Assembly (NCBI GenBank): GCA_025924495.1
Contig: JAICIG010000018.1
Span: 1 to 35,048, forward strand
From: Pirellulales bacterium
GTDB lineage: Bacteria; Planctomycetota; Planctomycetia; Pirellulales; JAICIG01
Reading direction: 5' to 3'
DNA: 35,048 nucleotides
The notes under the pieces are model-generated. The model worked only from the letters and a program-made list of their open reading frames with translations, searched no databases and was not told where the DNA came from. Position numbers and translations under genes: made by a program. Shown one piece after another: positions 8,444-16,783 of the stretch; positions within the stretch are counted from its first letter, which is position 1, and each line of letters starts with the position of its first letter.

Positions 8444-8877
8444 ACTAAAGAGGCTGGGAGAGAGGCGATTCGCCGGTTCAGCTTTTCTCTTGCGGCCGGA
8501 TCCAAAGGCCCGACGCTCTCACGTAATAGCATCCGCCGGGCGCTTCTGCAACGGGGCGACAGCTGAGGTTAAAGTCGTCATTCGCTCGGCGAGGGAGCGT
8601 GCTTTCGGCGGAGCGAAAGCCGACAATCCTGCGGCTATGTCTAAAGAGTGCGCCATCAAGAGACTTCCACGACCGTGATCGGCGGCGCGATTTTTGGAAA
8701 ATCGTGGCGCTGATGCTTTTTTAAACCGCGATGAATAGAATGAAGCGCAGAGTCAAGACGGACTTGCAATCAGCGCGCCAGTGCCTCGTGGTCTGCAATG
8801 CCCTGTCTTCGGCTCACACGTCACCAAGATGACCGTATCCGGTCGGGATCAGTCGGTTTGCAATAGGGAGTCGCGCC
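8444..8877. other. Intergenic region with REP-like hairpins
   Basis: 434 nt between divergent genes. It contains a hairpin-rich patch at about 8574-8626 (listed separately), and an AGGGAG ribosome site at 8865-8870 belonging to the DUF1559 relic. I see no recognisable protein in any frame and no clear promoter. Confidence 0.5.
8601..8620. repeat. REP-like inverted repeat
   Basis: GCTTTCG (8601-8607) and CGAAAGC (8614-8620) form a perfect 7-bp stem around GCGGAG. Just upstream, CGCTC and GAGCG arms flank GGCGAGG. The cluster resembles the scattered CTTTCG/CGAAAG intergenic repeats I associate with Pirellula-like genomes. Confidence 0.45.
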
Positions 8878-9075
8878 ATGGCGGACTGCTCTGGCTTTGA
8901 CGGCGCGAGTGCTCCGCCCGAGGAGGGTTGGCGCTGGCTTCCTAGAGTTGTGGAGTTGCTCGTTATCGCCGGGATCATCCTGCTCGGCATCGCACCGCTC
9001 TTGCCAGCCGTGCAACCCTCGCCTGAAGCATCACGCCGCGATCAATCCACAAACGATTTGCAATCAAATTGGCAT
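8878..9075 (+). pseudogene. Truncated DUF1559 / prepilin-type N-terminal relic
   Basis: The reading frame from the ATG at 8878 contains VVELLVIAGIILLGIAPLLP followed by AVQPSPEASRRDQSTNDLQ. This aligns without gaps to the N-terminus of the two DUF1559 proteins that follow (LELLVVIGIIAVFIAMLLPA, then REAARRSQCTNNLKQ). After about codon 66 the resemblance ends and the frame runs out at 9207, overlapping the next gene. The glycine/FTL cleavage context is degraded to RWLPRVVE. AGGGAG lies 7 nt before the ATG, so a short membrane peptide could still be made. I read it as a third, decayed copy of the tandem family. Confidence 0.65.
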
Positions 9076-9125
9076 GTTTTTCATAGCGTGTTTTTATCTC
9101 TCGCTTCTTATTCGAGGGTTTCGCC

Positions 9126-10409
9126 ATGTTATCCATCGTTGCTTGCCAGACCGGGCCCAGGCGGGCGAACCGCCGGGCGCTTACGCTCGTGGAACTACTC
9201 GTCGTGATTGGCATGATTTGCTTTTTACTCGCACTGCTGCTTCCGGCGGTGCAAACGTCGTGCGGAGATGGCCGCCGCTCTCAGTGCACGAACAACCTGA
9301 AACAAATAGGCCTAGGGCTGCAAAACTACGGCGATGTGTTCAAGTGCTTTCCTGCCGACGCCGTGTGGGGCGATGGCTCGGGCGAACTGCCCCAGTCGCC
9401 TTATCACTACCCGTGGACCGTGGCGATTCTTCCTTTCATCGAGCAGAAGCCGCTGTACGATGCCATCAATAAGCAAATCCCCATCATGGCCGATGCCGAT
9501 AATCTCGCTGAGTTCACTGGGCAAATATCGAGCGCAACGCCGCCGGCCTATGGCAATAGCGGACTGCCGCTCCTGCACTCGCAGCAGATTCCGGCATTTC
9601 GTTGCCCTTCCGACAACGCATTCAATGGTCCTGACGATCTGCCGATGACAATGATGTGGACGAACTACGCGGCCTCGGAGGGCGTAGGGTATTATCCAGC
9701 GGAGCTCGTGGAGTCGGAAGCGGGAAGGCAGCTCAAAAGCGCCGCTCCCAAGGATCACAAAGGCATGTTTCCCTTTGCCCAGTGGACGACTTTCGCCGCC
9801 GTGCGAGATGGCACGTCGAATACGATCGCCGTGGCCGAAGTCACTGCCGGCAGCGTCTCGAATCAACTCGATCCAAGAGACCGCGCCATCACAAGGCAGA
9901 CCACGCCGATCGTTAGCTATACAGGCGTAATTCCCAATCCGCCGGATTGGTCTGCCGGCAACGCCCAAGGGCCTCCCGGTTTTCCGCTGAAGGGCGGCAC
10001 GGGCCGGCCGCGCATATCGTTATTCACGAGCCGAAGTCACGATGCGCGCGCTCCACTGGTCTTTCGCTCACTGTGGGTCGCACTCACCAACTCGGTGACG
10101 GGCGGGGCGCCATGTGCGGGCGGCAAATTCTACCGCGGCGCGCTGGGTGGTCCCTGCGGCGGCCATGACGGCTTCGAACTGCATTCGGCCGCCGGCGCCT
10201 CCCAGCCGATCTACGGCGTCGCCCCGACCTACAACGCCCTCTATCCGCCCAACTCTGATTGGCCCGGCCCCGACAGCGCGCACCCCGGCGCCGTCATTGC
10301 CGTGTTTGCTGATGGACATACGCAGACAATTCAGCAGAACGTCGAATACAAGATCTGGGCCAGTCTTAATACTCGGGCAGGTTCGGAGACAATCAACGGA
10401 GAATTTTAA
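9126..10409 (+). CDS. DUF1559 prepilin-like protein, copy 1
   Basis: 427 aa. GAGGG at 9114-9118 lies 7 nt before the ATG. The N-terminus carries a prepilin-type hydrophobic helix (LTLVELLVVIGMICFLLALLLP), then SQCTNNLKQIGLGLQNY typical of DUF1559, and near the C-terminus the H-X9-DG signature (His386, Asp396-Gly397, HPGAVIAVFADG). These proteins are abundant in planctomycetes and are thought to be pseudopilin-like surface proteins processed by a type II secretion/prepilin peptidase. The residue before the cleavage point is Ala18 instead of the usual Gly. It is followed by a paralogue of exactly the same length, so the pair arose by tandem duplication. Confidence 0.9.
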   Translation: MLSIVACQTGPRRANRRALTLVELLVVIGMICFLLALLLPAVQTSCGDGRRSQCTNNLKQIGLGLQNYGDVFKCFPADAVWGDGSGELPQSPYHYPWTVAILPFIEQKPLYDAINKQIPIMADADNLAEFTGQISSATPPAYGNSGLPLLHSQQIPAFRCPSDNAFNGPDDLPMTMMWTNYAASEGVGYYPAELVESEAGRQLKSAAPKDHKGMFPFAQWTTFAAVRDGTSNTIAVAEVTAGSVSNQLDPRDRAITRQTTPIVSYTGVIPNPPDWSAGNAQGPPGFPLKGGTGRPRISLFTSRSHDARAPLVFRSLWVALTNSVTGGAPCAGGKFYRGALGGPCGGHDGFELHSAAGASQPIYGVAPTYNALYPPNSDWPGPDSAHPGAVIAVFADGHTQTIQQNVEYKIWASLNTRAGSETINGEF

Positions 10410-10584
10410 CTCGCACAGAGCAATTCTAGTTGAACGCCGGACGATTGAATCAGACCGTTCCGGCTTGGCCTTCTGTCCTTCCGTTCAAAGGCCGAACACG
10501 AGGTCGGGCTAGGACCGAGATCCCTCCGCGAGATAGCGCGAGGCGCACTAAGACCGCCGAACAAAGAGCTTTTACTGCCCAGTC

Positions 10585-10593
10585 GGGAAGGAG
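10585..10593 (+). promoter_or_regulatory. Ribosome binding site deciding the start of DUF1559 copy 2
   Basis: GGGAAGGAG lies 7 nt before the ATG at 10601. An upstream start at 10430 would add 57 residues unlike the family and has no such site, so 10601 is chosen. Confidence 0.75.
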
Positions 10594-10600
10594 TGGAAAC

Positions 10601-11884
10601 ATGGCAGCGAAACCGCGTCGTCATAGCTTGTCGTTACCTAAGAATCGTCGGCCCGGATTTACGCTCCTGGAGCTGCTCGTGGTGATCGGCATCATCGCCG
10701 TCTTCATCGCTATGCTGCTGCCAGCCACGCGCGGGACGCGCGAAGCGGCGCGGCGATCGCAATGTACCAACAACTTGAAGCAAATCGGGCTCGGACTGCA
10801 AAACTACGGCGATGTTTACAACTGCTTTCCTGCCGATGCTGTTTGGGGCGATGGGACCTGCGAACTGCCGCAACCGCGCTACCACTACCCATGGACTGTC
10901 GCAATTCTCCCGTTCATCGAACAGAAACCGATTTATGACGAGATCAATAAGCGCATTCCCATCATGGCCAATCCCAATGCCCCAGCGACGTTCACAGGGC
11001 AATCTTCGCTCACCACACCGCCCGCCTACGGCGGAAATGGGTTTCCGCTGCTGCAATCGCAGCAGCTTCCGGCATTTCGCTGTCCCTCTGACCACGTGCT
11101 GAACGGCCCAGGCAGTATGCCGATGACGATGATGTGGAGCAATTACGCCGCGTCGGAAGGCGTGGGCTATTATCCGGCGATGCTCGTGGAAACCGAGGAA
11201 GGAGAACGACCCGCAGGCTCGGCGCCCGAGGACCATAAGGGCATCTTCCCCTTTGCAGAACACACGAAGATCAAGGGCGTTCGAGACGGCTCCGCCTCTA
11301 CCATTGCTGTGGCCGAAGTCACTGCCGGCGGCGTTTGTAATCAGTTAATGGCCGGAGACCGCAGCATTACAACGCAGAAGACGCCCATGGTTAGCTATAG
11401 CGGCGCAATTCCCGGCCCGCCCGACTGGTCGCTAGCGAATGAGGGAAAAACTTCGGGCTTTCCACTTCAAGCCGGCACGGGCAGGCCGCGTTCGACATTA
11501 TTCACGAGCCTCCAGCCCAAAACTCCCGCGCCGATGGTATTTCGCGCGCTATGGGCGGCCGTGACGAACTCCGTTACCGGCGGCGCGCCATGTTCGGGCG
11601 GAGATTTTTATCGCGGCGCCCTCGGCGGCACCTGTGGCGACGACGGCTTTGAATTGAAGAGCAACAAGGGCGCCTCTCCCCCGCTGTACGGCGTCGCGCC
11701 GACTTACAATGCGCTTTACCCGCCCAATTCCGATTGGCCCGGCCCCGACAGCCTGCATCCGGGCGCCATCATTGCGGTATTTGCCGACGGGCATACCCGA
11801 ACGGTCCAGCAAAATATCGATTACCGGATCTGGGCCGCTCTCAATACGAGGGCTGGCAACGAGACGGTTAAAAACGACTTCTAA
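10601..11884 (+). CDS. DUF1559 prepilin-like protein, copy 2
   Basis: 427 aa from the SD-supported ATG. The N-terminus has basic residues, then an intact prepilin cleavage motif with Gly19 followed by FTLLELLVVIGII, the glutamate falling at position +5 of the mature protein. REAARRSQCTNNLKQIGLGLQNYGD and the H-X9-DG signature (His386, HPGAIIAVFADG) place it in DUF1559. The body is closely similar to copy 1 throughout, for example PADAVWGDG, YHYPWTVAILPFIEQKP and YNALYPPNSDWPGPDS, with no net length change. The predicted location is the inner membrane, then periplasm or cell surface after processing. The specific role is unknown. Confidence 0.92.
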   Translation: MAAKPRRHSLSLPKNRRPGFTLLELLVVIGIIAVFIAMLLPATRGTREAARRSQCTNNLKQIGLGLQNYGDVYNCFPADAVWGDGTCELPQPRYHYPWTVAILPFIEQKPIYDEINKRIPIMANPNAPATFTGQSSLTTPPAYGGNGFPLLQSQQLPAFRCPSDHVLNGPGSMPMTMMWSNYAASEGVGYYPAMLVETEEGERPAGSAPEDHKGIFPFAEHTKIKGVRDGSASTIAVAEVTAGGVCNQLMAGDRSITTQKTPMVSYSGAIPGPPDWSLANEGKTSGFPLQAGTGRPRSTLFTSLQPKTPAPMVFRALWAAVTNSVTGGAPCSGGDFYRGALGGTCGDDGFELKSNKGASPPLYGVAPTYNALYPPNSDWPGPDSLHPGAIIAVFADGHTRTVQQNIDYRIWAALNTRAGNETVKNDF

Positions 11885-12048
11885 GGCCATGCTTCCGGCG
11901 TGGCACGGCTTGCTATAGCGAACGGAAATTCACAAAAAGTCTCTTCAATCGTTCTCGCTCGTTTCCGAGGTAGCCGCCACTTGCATCACGACACGGCCCC
12001 ACGGAAAATGCCGTGGCCGCTTTGGACATCCTTCACCGGGAGACGGCC

Positions 12049-12387
12049 GTGAGCAATAATCCTTTTCAATCGCCCCACGAGTTCGCCTCGCCGCAATTCG
12101 GCCAGCGGGCGCCATCGCAAGGAGGCGGCATGGCCATCGCCGGCTTCGTGCTAGGTTTGCTCGGACTGGCGGCTTGGTGTTGCCCGTTAGCCGGCCTGCC
12201 GGTCAACATTGTCGGCCTGGTCTTGTCAATTAAGGGATTACCGTCGCAGCAGCGCGCCCTGGCAATCGCCGGGATTGTTCTGTGCGCCATTGGCCTGGTG
12301 TTGACAGTCATCAACATGGCAATTGGCGGCTACCTGGCGGCCACAGGACAGCATCCTTTATTCCAGCCACCGGCGGGTGCAAGATAG
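12049..12387 (+). CDS. Small DUF4190-like membrane protein
   Basis: 112 aa from the GTG at 12049, which has GGGAG at 12038-12042 with 6 nt spacing; a GTG at 12013 lacks a site. The N-terminus SNNPFQSPHEF is the proline/glutamine-rich cytoplasmic leader seen in many small planctomycete membrane proteins. Two hydrophobic segments follow, about residues 28-61 (interrupted, with CC) and 71-96. The MAIAGFVLGLLGL and ALAIAGIVLCAIGLVLTV halves resemble the duplicated helix pattern of DUF4190. Function unknown. It lies between the DUF1559 genes and the SWIM operon with no evident link to either. Confidence 0.75.
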   Translation: MSNNPFQSPHEFASPQFGQRAPSQGGGMAIAGFVLGLLGLAAWCCPLAGLPVNIVGLVLSIKGLPSQQRALAIAGIVLCAIGLVLTVINMAIGGYLAATGQHPLFQPPAGAR

Positions 12388-12616
12388 TTGTCTCCAATCT
12401 CGCGAACCGACCGATGCTAGCTGCCAACGCGGCGATGGGCTTCGTTGGCGTTTGAAGATAAGGCAGCCCGACGCTGGCGCATCCGCCGCCCGAGTTCTTG
12501 CATGTTGCATGGCAGTATGTCAGATTAGCGCCGTTCCATCGCGCGGGCGAGATGCGATGGAGAATGACTCGTGGCGCTGGCAACGAGCGGCATGGGCGTC
12601 TCGGCGAGCAGGAGGC

Positions 12617-12621
12617 AGGAG
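12617..12621 (+). promoter_or_regulatory. Ribosome binding site deciding the SWIM gene start
   Basis: AGGAG lies 6 nt before the GTG at 12628. This start gives MQLTLEQVSEMAPDPGAA, which matches the usual beginning of this SWIM family. The upstream GTG at 12571 adds 19 atypical residues. Confidence 0.7.
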
Positions 12622-12627
12622 ACCGAC

Positions 12628-13938
12628 GTGCAGTTGACGCTTGAGCAGGTGAGCGAGATGGCGCCCGATCCCGGCGCCGCGGCGGCAGGCAAAAAGCTGA
12701 CGCCACTGAAGAATTGGGAATCGCTCGGCCGCAATGCCGATGCGTTGTGGGGCGTCTGCCTCGGAAGCGCCAAGTATCAGGTCAAAGTCGATCTCTCGAA
12801 CCTGGGCTATCATTGCAGTTGCCCCAGTCGAAAGTTTCCCTGCAAGCACGTGCTGGGCTTGTTGATGCTTGCGGCCAGCTCGCCCGACGCCGTGGCCGAA
12901 TCGGCGCCGTCTGAGTGGCTCTGTGACTGGCTCGAGCGACGCCAGCAGCGGGCCGAGAAGAAGGCGGAACGCGCAGAAGCGACGTCTGCCAAGCCGGTCG
13001 ACGAAAAAGCCCAACAGCGGCGCGTCGAGCAGCGCGAGGCGCGCGTGGCCGAGGGCTTACAGCGTTTCGATATCTGGATGAAAGATCTGGTTCGCAACGG
13101 CCTGACCGTTGCCGAAACCCAGCCGGCTTCCTTCTGGGAGGAGCAGGCCAAACGCCTGGTCGACGCGCAAGCGCCGGGGCTCGCCTCGCGAGTCTCGCGT
13201 TTGGCCGCCATTCCTCGCTCCTCGCGCGATTGGCCGGCACGATTGCTGGCTGAATTGGGACGGCTCAAGCTGCTCATGCATGCCTGGCAGCGCATCAATC
13301 ATTTGACGCCCCAACTGCAGGCCGATGTACGACAACTGCTAGGCTGGACCGCCTCGCAGGCTGATCTCGAACTGCAGGGCGAGCGGGTTGAAGACCGTTG
13401 GGTAATCGCCGGCCAGTGGCTCGACGATGAGGATCGCATCCGAGTCCAACGATCGTGGCTGGTCGGCAGAAGCACGTGCAGGACCGCGCTGGTGCTGCAA
13501 TTCGCTGCGCCGGGGCAAGGTTTTCCCGAGTCGATCGTGCCGGGTTCCGAACAAGAGGCGACCGTCATCTTCTATCCCGGCGCTGAAAGACAACGCGCGA
13601 GGCTCCTTGAGCGGCGAGGCGCCGTCGAGTCTGCAAGGCATCGCCCGCCAGGGCATGCGACGATTGAAGAGTTGCTACACGCCGTGGCATTGTCGCTCGC
13701 CCGCCAGCCCTGGCTTTCCGCGTTCGGAGCGATGTTGCACGATGTCACGCTCCTCCCTCCGGACGATGGCTGGCTCGTTCGCGACGCCGCCGGCCAGGCA
13801 CTTCCCCTCACCGGACGCGACCATTGGAAATTCCTGGCCGTCAGCGGCGGACGGCCTTTCGATCTCGCCGGCGAATGGAATGGGCAGGCGCTGCGTCCCT
13901 TGGGCGCCTTCTTCGACGGATCGTATCGAGTGGCGTAA
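12628..13938 (+). CDS. SWIM zinc-finger protein (first gene of the MoxR/vWA operon)
   Basis: 436 aa. The SWIM finger CxCx(n)CxH is Cys63, Cys65, Cys72 and His74 in HCSCPSRKFPCKHVLG. The family context WGVCLGSAKYQVKVDL precedes it, and an acidic/basic helical linker with many Arg/Glu (about residues 95-150) follows. The remainder is alpha/beta with no motif I can name. SWIM fingers bind zinc and mediate DNA or protein contacts. The gene overlaps the DUF5691 gene by one base (TAATG) and heads five genes whose families I recall co-occurring in other bacteria. The natural reading is that it is a substrate-recognition or scaffold part of a MoxR/vWA machine; this role is inferred. Confidence 0.88.
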   Translation: MQLTLEQVSEMAPDPGAAAAGKKLTPLKNWESLGRNADALWGVCLGSAKYQVKVDLSNLGYHCSCPSRKFPCKHVLGLLMLAASSPDAVAESAPSEWLCDWLERRQQRAEKKAERAEATSAKPVDEKAQQRRVEQREARVAEGLQRFDIWMKDLVRNGLTVAETQPASFWEEQAKRLVDAQAPGLASRVSRLAAIPRSSRDWPARLLAELGRLKLLMHAWQRINHLTPQLQADVRQLLGWTASQADLELQGERVEDRWVIAGQWLDDEDRIRVQRSWLVGRSTCRTALVLQFAAPGQGFPESIVPGSEQEATVIFYPGAERQRARLLERRGAVESARHRPPGHATIEELLHAVALSLARQPWLSAFGAMLHDVTLLPPDDGWLVRDAAGQALPLTGRDHWKFLAVSGGRPFDLAGEWNGQALRPLGAFFDGSYRVA

Positions 13939-15569
13939 TGGACGAACTTGCTCGGATCGCGCTGGTCGGAACCGCCAAACATCCGGCGGCCAGCCGTGTC
14001 GACGAATCCCATCCCGCAGACGCGTTGCTGGGCGCTCTTACAGGCGACAATTGCGAACATGCCTTCTTATTGCGCGCCGGAGTCCAAGCCGTGTTCGGCC
14101 AATCGGGTCACACGGCGCGCGAGGCGCCGCCGATTGAACCAAGTCCGCCGGAGACTAAGCCTGTCGCTTCCAGTGAGATCGCCGGCTTGCTGCAAACGGC
14201 AACGAGCAGCGACGCCCACGATTTGTTTCTCGATTTCATCAGTCAACTGAACGAGGCAGGGTTACTGCTTCCGCCCGACATGCTCCCAGCAGCGCTCGAT
14301 GCAACCGATGCCGCCGCGAGACACAGCCTGTTGCCGGTACTGGGCCAGCGCGGCGGCTGGCTGGCGCAATTCGATCCGAAATGGCAATGGGCCGTCGCCG
14401 GCGCGCTCCCAATCGCGAACGACGATCTCGACACTCTGCGCCGGCGATGGGAGGAAGGCACAAAGAGCGAGCGTATCGACGCCCTGAAAACGCTCCGGCG
14501 CAGCGATCCGCAAACAGCCCGCGAATGGCTGGAAGCGGCAGTCGACAAGGAGAAGGCGGAAGAACGGCTGAAATACATTAACGTTCTGGAGAGCAATTTG
14601 TCGCTCGCGGACGAGACGTTTCTCGAAGTGCGGCTTGACGATCGTAGTGAACAAGTTCGCCAGCTTGCCGCGCGCTTATTGGCTACTCTGCCCGGCTCGG
14701 CATTGGCTCAGCGCATGCTAAAGCGCGCGGAGACGCTGCTGGTCACTGAAACCTCGGGATTGCTGCGGAAGAAAACCAGGCTGGTCTGCACGCCACCGCA
14801 AGAAATTGAGAAGAGTTGGGAACGAGACGGCCTTGGGCGCAAAGCGCCTGCCAACCAGGGCAAACGCGCTTTATGGGCCGAGACCATCCTCGGCATGACG
14901 CCGCCAGGACGCTGGTCGCAGCGTTTTGCGCTGGAACCTGAGCAGTTGATCGAGGCCGTGCGCGACGACACTTTCGCCGAGGCCGTGCTGGCTGGTTGGA
15001 CCGCCGCGGCGATCGCCTTCCACGCCATCGACCCGGCCAGCGCCGCCTGGCTGTTGCCACTTTGGAACTACTGGCTCGCCGCGGCCTTGCGCTGCGAGGC
15101 ACAACAAATACAAACGATCCAAGAACGGCTTGCGGCGCTCATTCGGGCTCTACCGAGAGAAGCGGTCACAGACGCAATGCTCACGGTACTCGACGCCGAC
15201 CTCTCAGGCCCGCGGCTGCAATTGCTCGACTTGCTGTCGTTCTTGCCGCGTCCCTGGAGCGAGAAACTGGCCGCACGTTATTTGAACATCGTACGGACTG
15301 CGCTCAAGCGTTGCGACGAGCGCGCCGTCCGCCTGGCGGAAACGCTCGCCATCGCCAGCCGCGCACTGCCAGGCGCCGCGCTCGACGCCGATCTGGCTAT
15401 GCCGGAGCCGTCAACAGCCGATGGCGCCAACTCCTATCAACAGCAAATCATTGGCCGCGACATCGCGAAATTCCTGGAGAGAGTTCGCCTGCGCCAAGCC
15501 TTTGACCGAGCCTTGCAAGCCGAGGCGGCTTATGAAGCGTCCTCCGAACAACGTCCTTTAACGCGATAA
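13938..15569 (+). CDS. DUF5691 family protein
   Basis: 543 aa starting at the ATG that overlaps the SWIM stop codon (TAATG, 13936-13940). The N-terminal MDELARIALVGTAKHPAA is typical of the DUF5691 families found beside SWIM proteins. The rest is mostly helical, with leucine/alanine-rich and LRRSDPQTAREWLEAAV-type segments suggesting HEAT-like repeats (about residues 170-280). No catalytic motif or membrane segment is visible. It is probably a cytoplasmic scaffold or adaptor for the downstream ATPase. The stop is 10 nt before the ATPase GTG, so translation is likely coupled. Family assignment is from sequence resemblance and gene order. Confidence 0.8.
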   Translation: MDELARIALVGTAKHPAASRVDESHPADALLGALTGDNCEHAFLLRAGVQAVFGQSGHTAREAPPIEPSPPETKPVASSEIAGLLQTATSSDAHDLFLDFISQLNEAGLLLPPDMLPAALDATDAAARHSLLPVLGQRGGWLAQFDPKWQWAVAGALPIANDDLDTLRRRWEEGTKSERIDALKTLRRSDPQTAREWLEAAVDKEKAEERLKYINVLESNLSLADETFLEVRLDDRSEQVRQLAARLLATLPGSALAQRMLKRAETLLVTETSGLLRKKTRLVCTPPQEIEKSWERDGLGRKAPANQGKRALWAETILGMTPPGRWSQRFALEPEQLIEAVRDDTFAEAVLAGWTAAAIAFHAIDPASAAWLLPLWNYWLAAALRCEAQQIQTIQERLAALIRALPREAVTDAMLTVLDADLSGPRLQLLDLLSFLPRPWSEKLAARYLNIVRTALKRCDERAVRLAETLAIASRALPGAALDADLAMPEPSTADGANSYQQQIIGRDIAKFLERVRLRQAFDRALQAEAAYEASSEQRPLTR

Positions 15570-15579
15570 GGAGAAACCG

Positions 15580-16722
15580 GTGGCAAAACAACGTGCTTCG
15601 CAAGCCGTCGCTCCGATGCAGCCGAGCAATGGCGAAGCTCACGCCGATGGCAAGTTGCGGCTGCACGCCGAGCAGCAATTTGCCGCCGAATTGGCAGCGC
15701 TGGCGGCGACGGATGAACGGCAGCGACCGCCCAATTGGAAACTCTCTCCCTGGGCGGTGAAAACCTATATCCTCGGCGGCCGGCTGCCTGACGGCTTTGA
15801 GATCACGCCGAAATACATCGGCAGCGAGCGACTGGTGGAGATCGCAGTGGCCACGCTCGCCACCGACCGCGCGCTCTTACTTTACGGCGTGCCAGGCACG
15901 GCCAAGAGCTGGCTGAGCGAACACCTCTCGGCGGCCATCTGCGGAAGTTCGACGTTGCTTGTGCAAGGAACCGCTGGAACCGACGAATCGGCGCTGCGCT
16001 ATGGCTGGAACTATGCTCGTCTGCTGGCGGAAGGGCCTTCCCGGCAGGCGCTGGTCGCCAGCCCGATGATCGTAGCCATGGAATCCGGCCGAATCTGCCG
16101 CGTGGAAGAATTCACGCGCATTCCCAGCGAAGTGCAGGATACGCTCGTCACCATTCTGTCGGAAAAGACGCTGCCAATCCCTGAGCTGAATGCGGAAGTG
16201 CAGGCGATCAAAGGCTTCAATGTAATCGCGACGGCCAACAATCGCGACAAAGGGGTCAATGAGCTGTCGAGCGCGTTGATGCGGCGGTTCAACACCGTCG
16301 TGCTGCCGGTTCCCGACACGCTGGACGACGAAGTGAGCATCGTCAGCCGCCGCGCCGAGCAACTAGGCCGGGCCCTGGAACTGCCGGCGGAAATGGCAGC
16401 GTTGGAGGAAGTCCGCCGCGTCGTCACGATCTTCCGCGAGCTCCGCAACGGCGTCACGGAAGATGGCAAGACCAAAGTCAAAACGCCCAGCGGCACGTTA
16501 TCGACCGCCGAAGCCATCTCAGTGGTGTCCGGCGGGATGGCGATGGCCGCCTATTATGGCGATGGCGTGCTGCGCCCCGGCGATGTCATCTCAGGCCTGG
16601 TCGGCGCCGTCGTGAAAGATCCCGTTCAAGACCGACTGATCTGGCAAGAGTACCTTCAGACGATCGTCAAAGAACGCGACGAGTGGAAGGACCTTTATCG
16701 GGCCAGCAAGGATTTTTCTTAG
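15580..16722 (+). CDS. MoxR-type AAA+ ATPase
   Basis: 380 aa from a GTG with AGGAG 6 nt upstream. After about 75 N-terminal residues comes the AAA+ core: Walker A GVPGTAKS (103-110), a Walker B-like ICRVEEF (172-178), sensor 1 ATANN (218-222) and Arg-finger candidates Arg235/Arg236 in SALMRRFN. The second residue of the Walker B pair is Glu-Glu rather than Asp-Glu. MoxR proteins form hexameric ATPases that act with vWA partners on protein or metal-cofactor substrates (RavA-ViaA, CoxD-CoxE, NorQ-NorD are known pairs). A cognate vWA gene lies two genes downstream. Cytoplasmic. Confidence 0.92.
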   Translation: MAKQRASQAVAPMQPSNGEAHADGKLRLHAEQQFAAELAALAATDERQRPPNWKLSPWAVKTYILGGRLPDGFEITPKYIGSERLVEIAVATLATDRALLLYGVPGTAKSWLSEHLSAAICGSSTLLVQGTAGTDESALRYGWNYARLLAEGPSRQALVASPMIVAMESGRICRVEEFTRIPSEVQDTLVTILSEKTLPIPELNAEVQAIKGFNVIATANNRDKGVNELSSALMRRFNTVVLPVPDTLDDEVSIVSRRAEQLGRALELPAEMAALEEVRRVVTIFRELRNGVTEDGKTKVKTPSGTLSTAEAISVVSGGMAMAAYYGDGVLRPGDVISGLVGAVVKDPVQDRLIWQEYLQTIVKERDEWKDLYRASKDFS

Positions 16723-16783
16723 CGTCTGTAGGCTCCCACCGATAGATCGCGCACGCTGAACTCGGCAGGATGACAGGCAGTTC

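Noticed and set aside
12498..12526. Double TTGCAT as a promoter for the SWIM operon
   Set aside because: The matching -10 position (CAGATT) agrees with consensus at only 3 of 6 bases.
12571..12627. Earlier GTG start for the SWIM protein
   Set aside because: It lacks a ribosome site and adds residues atypical of the family, whereas GTG 12628 has AGGAG at 6 nt.
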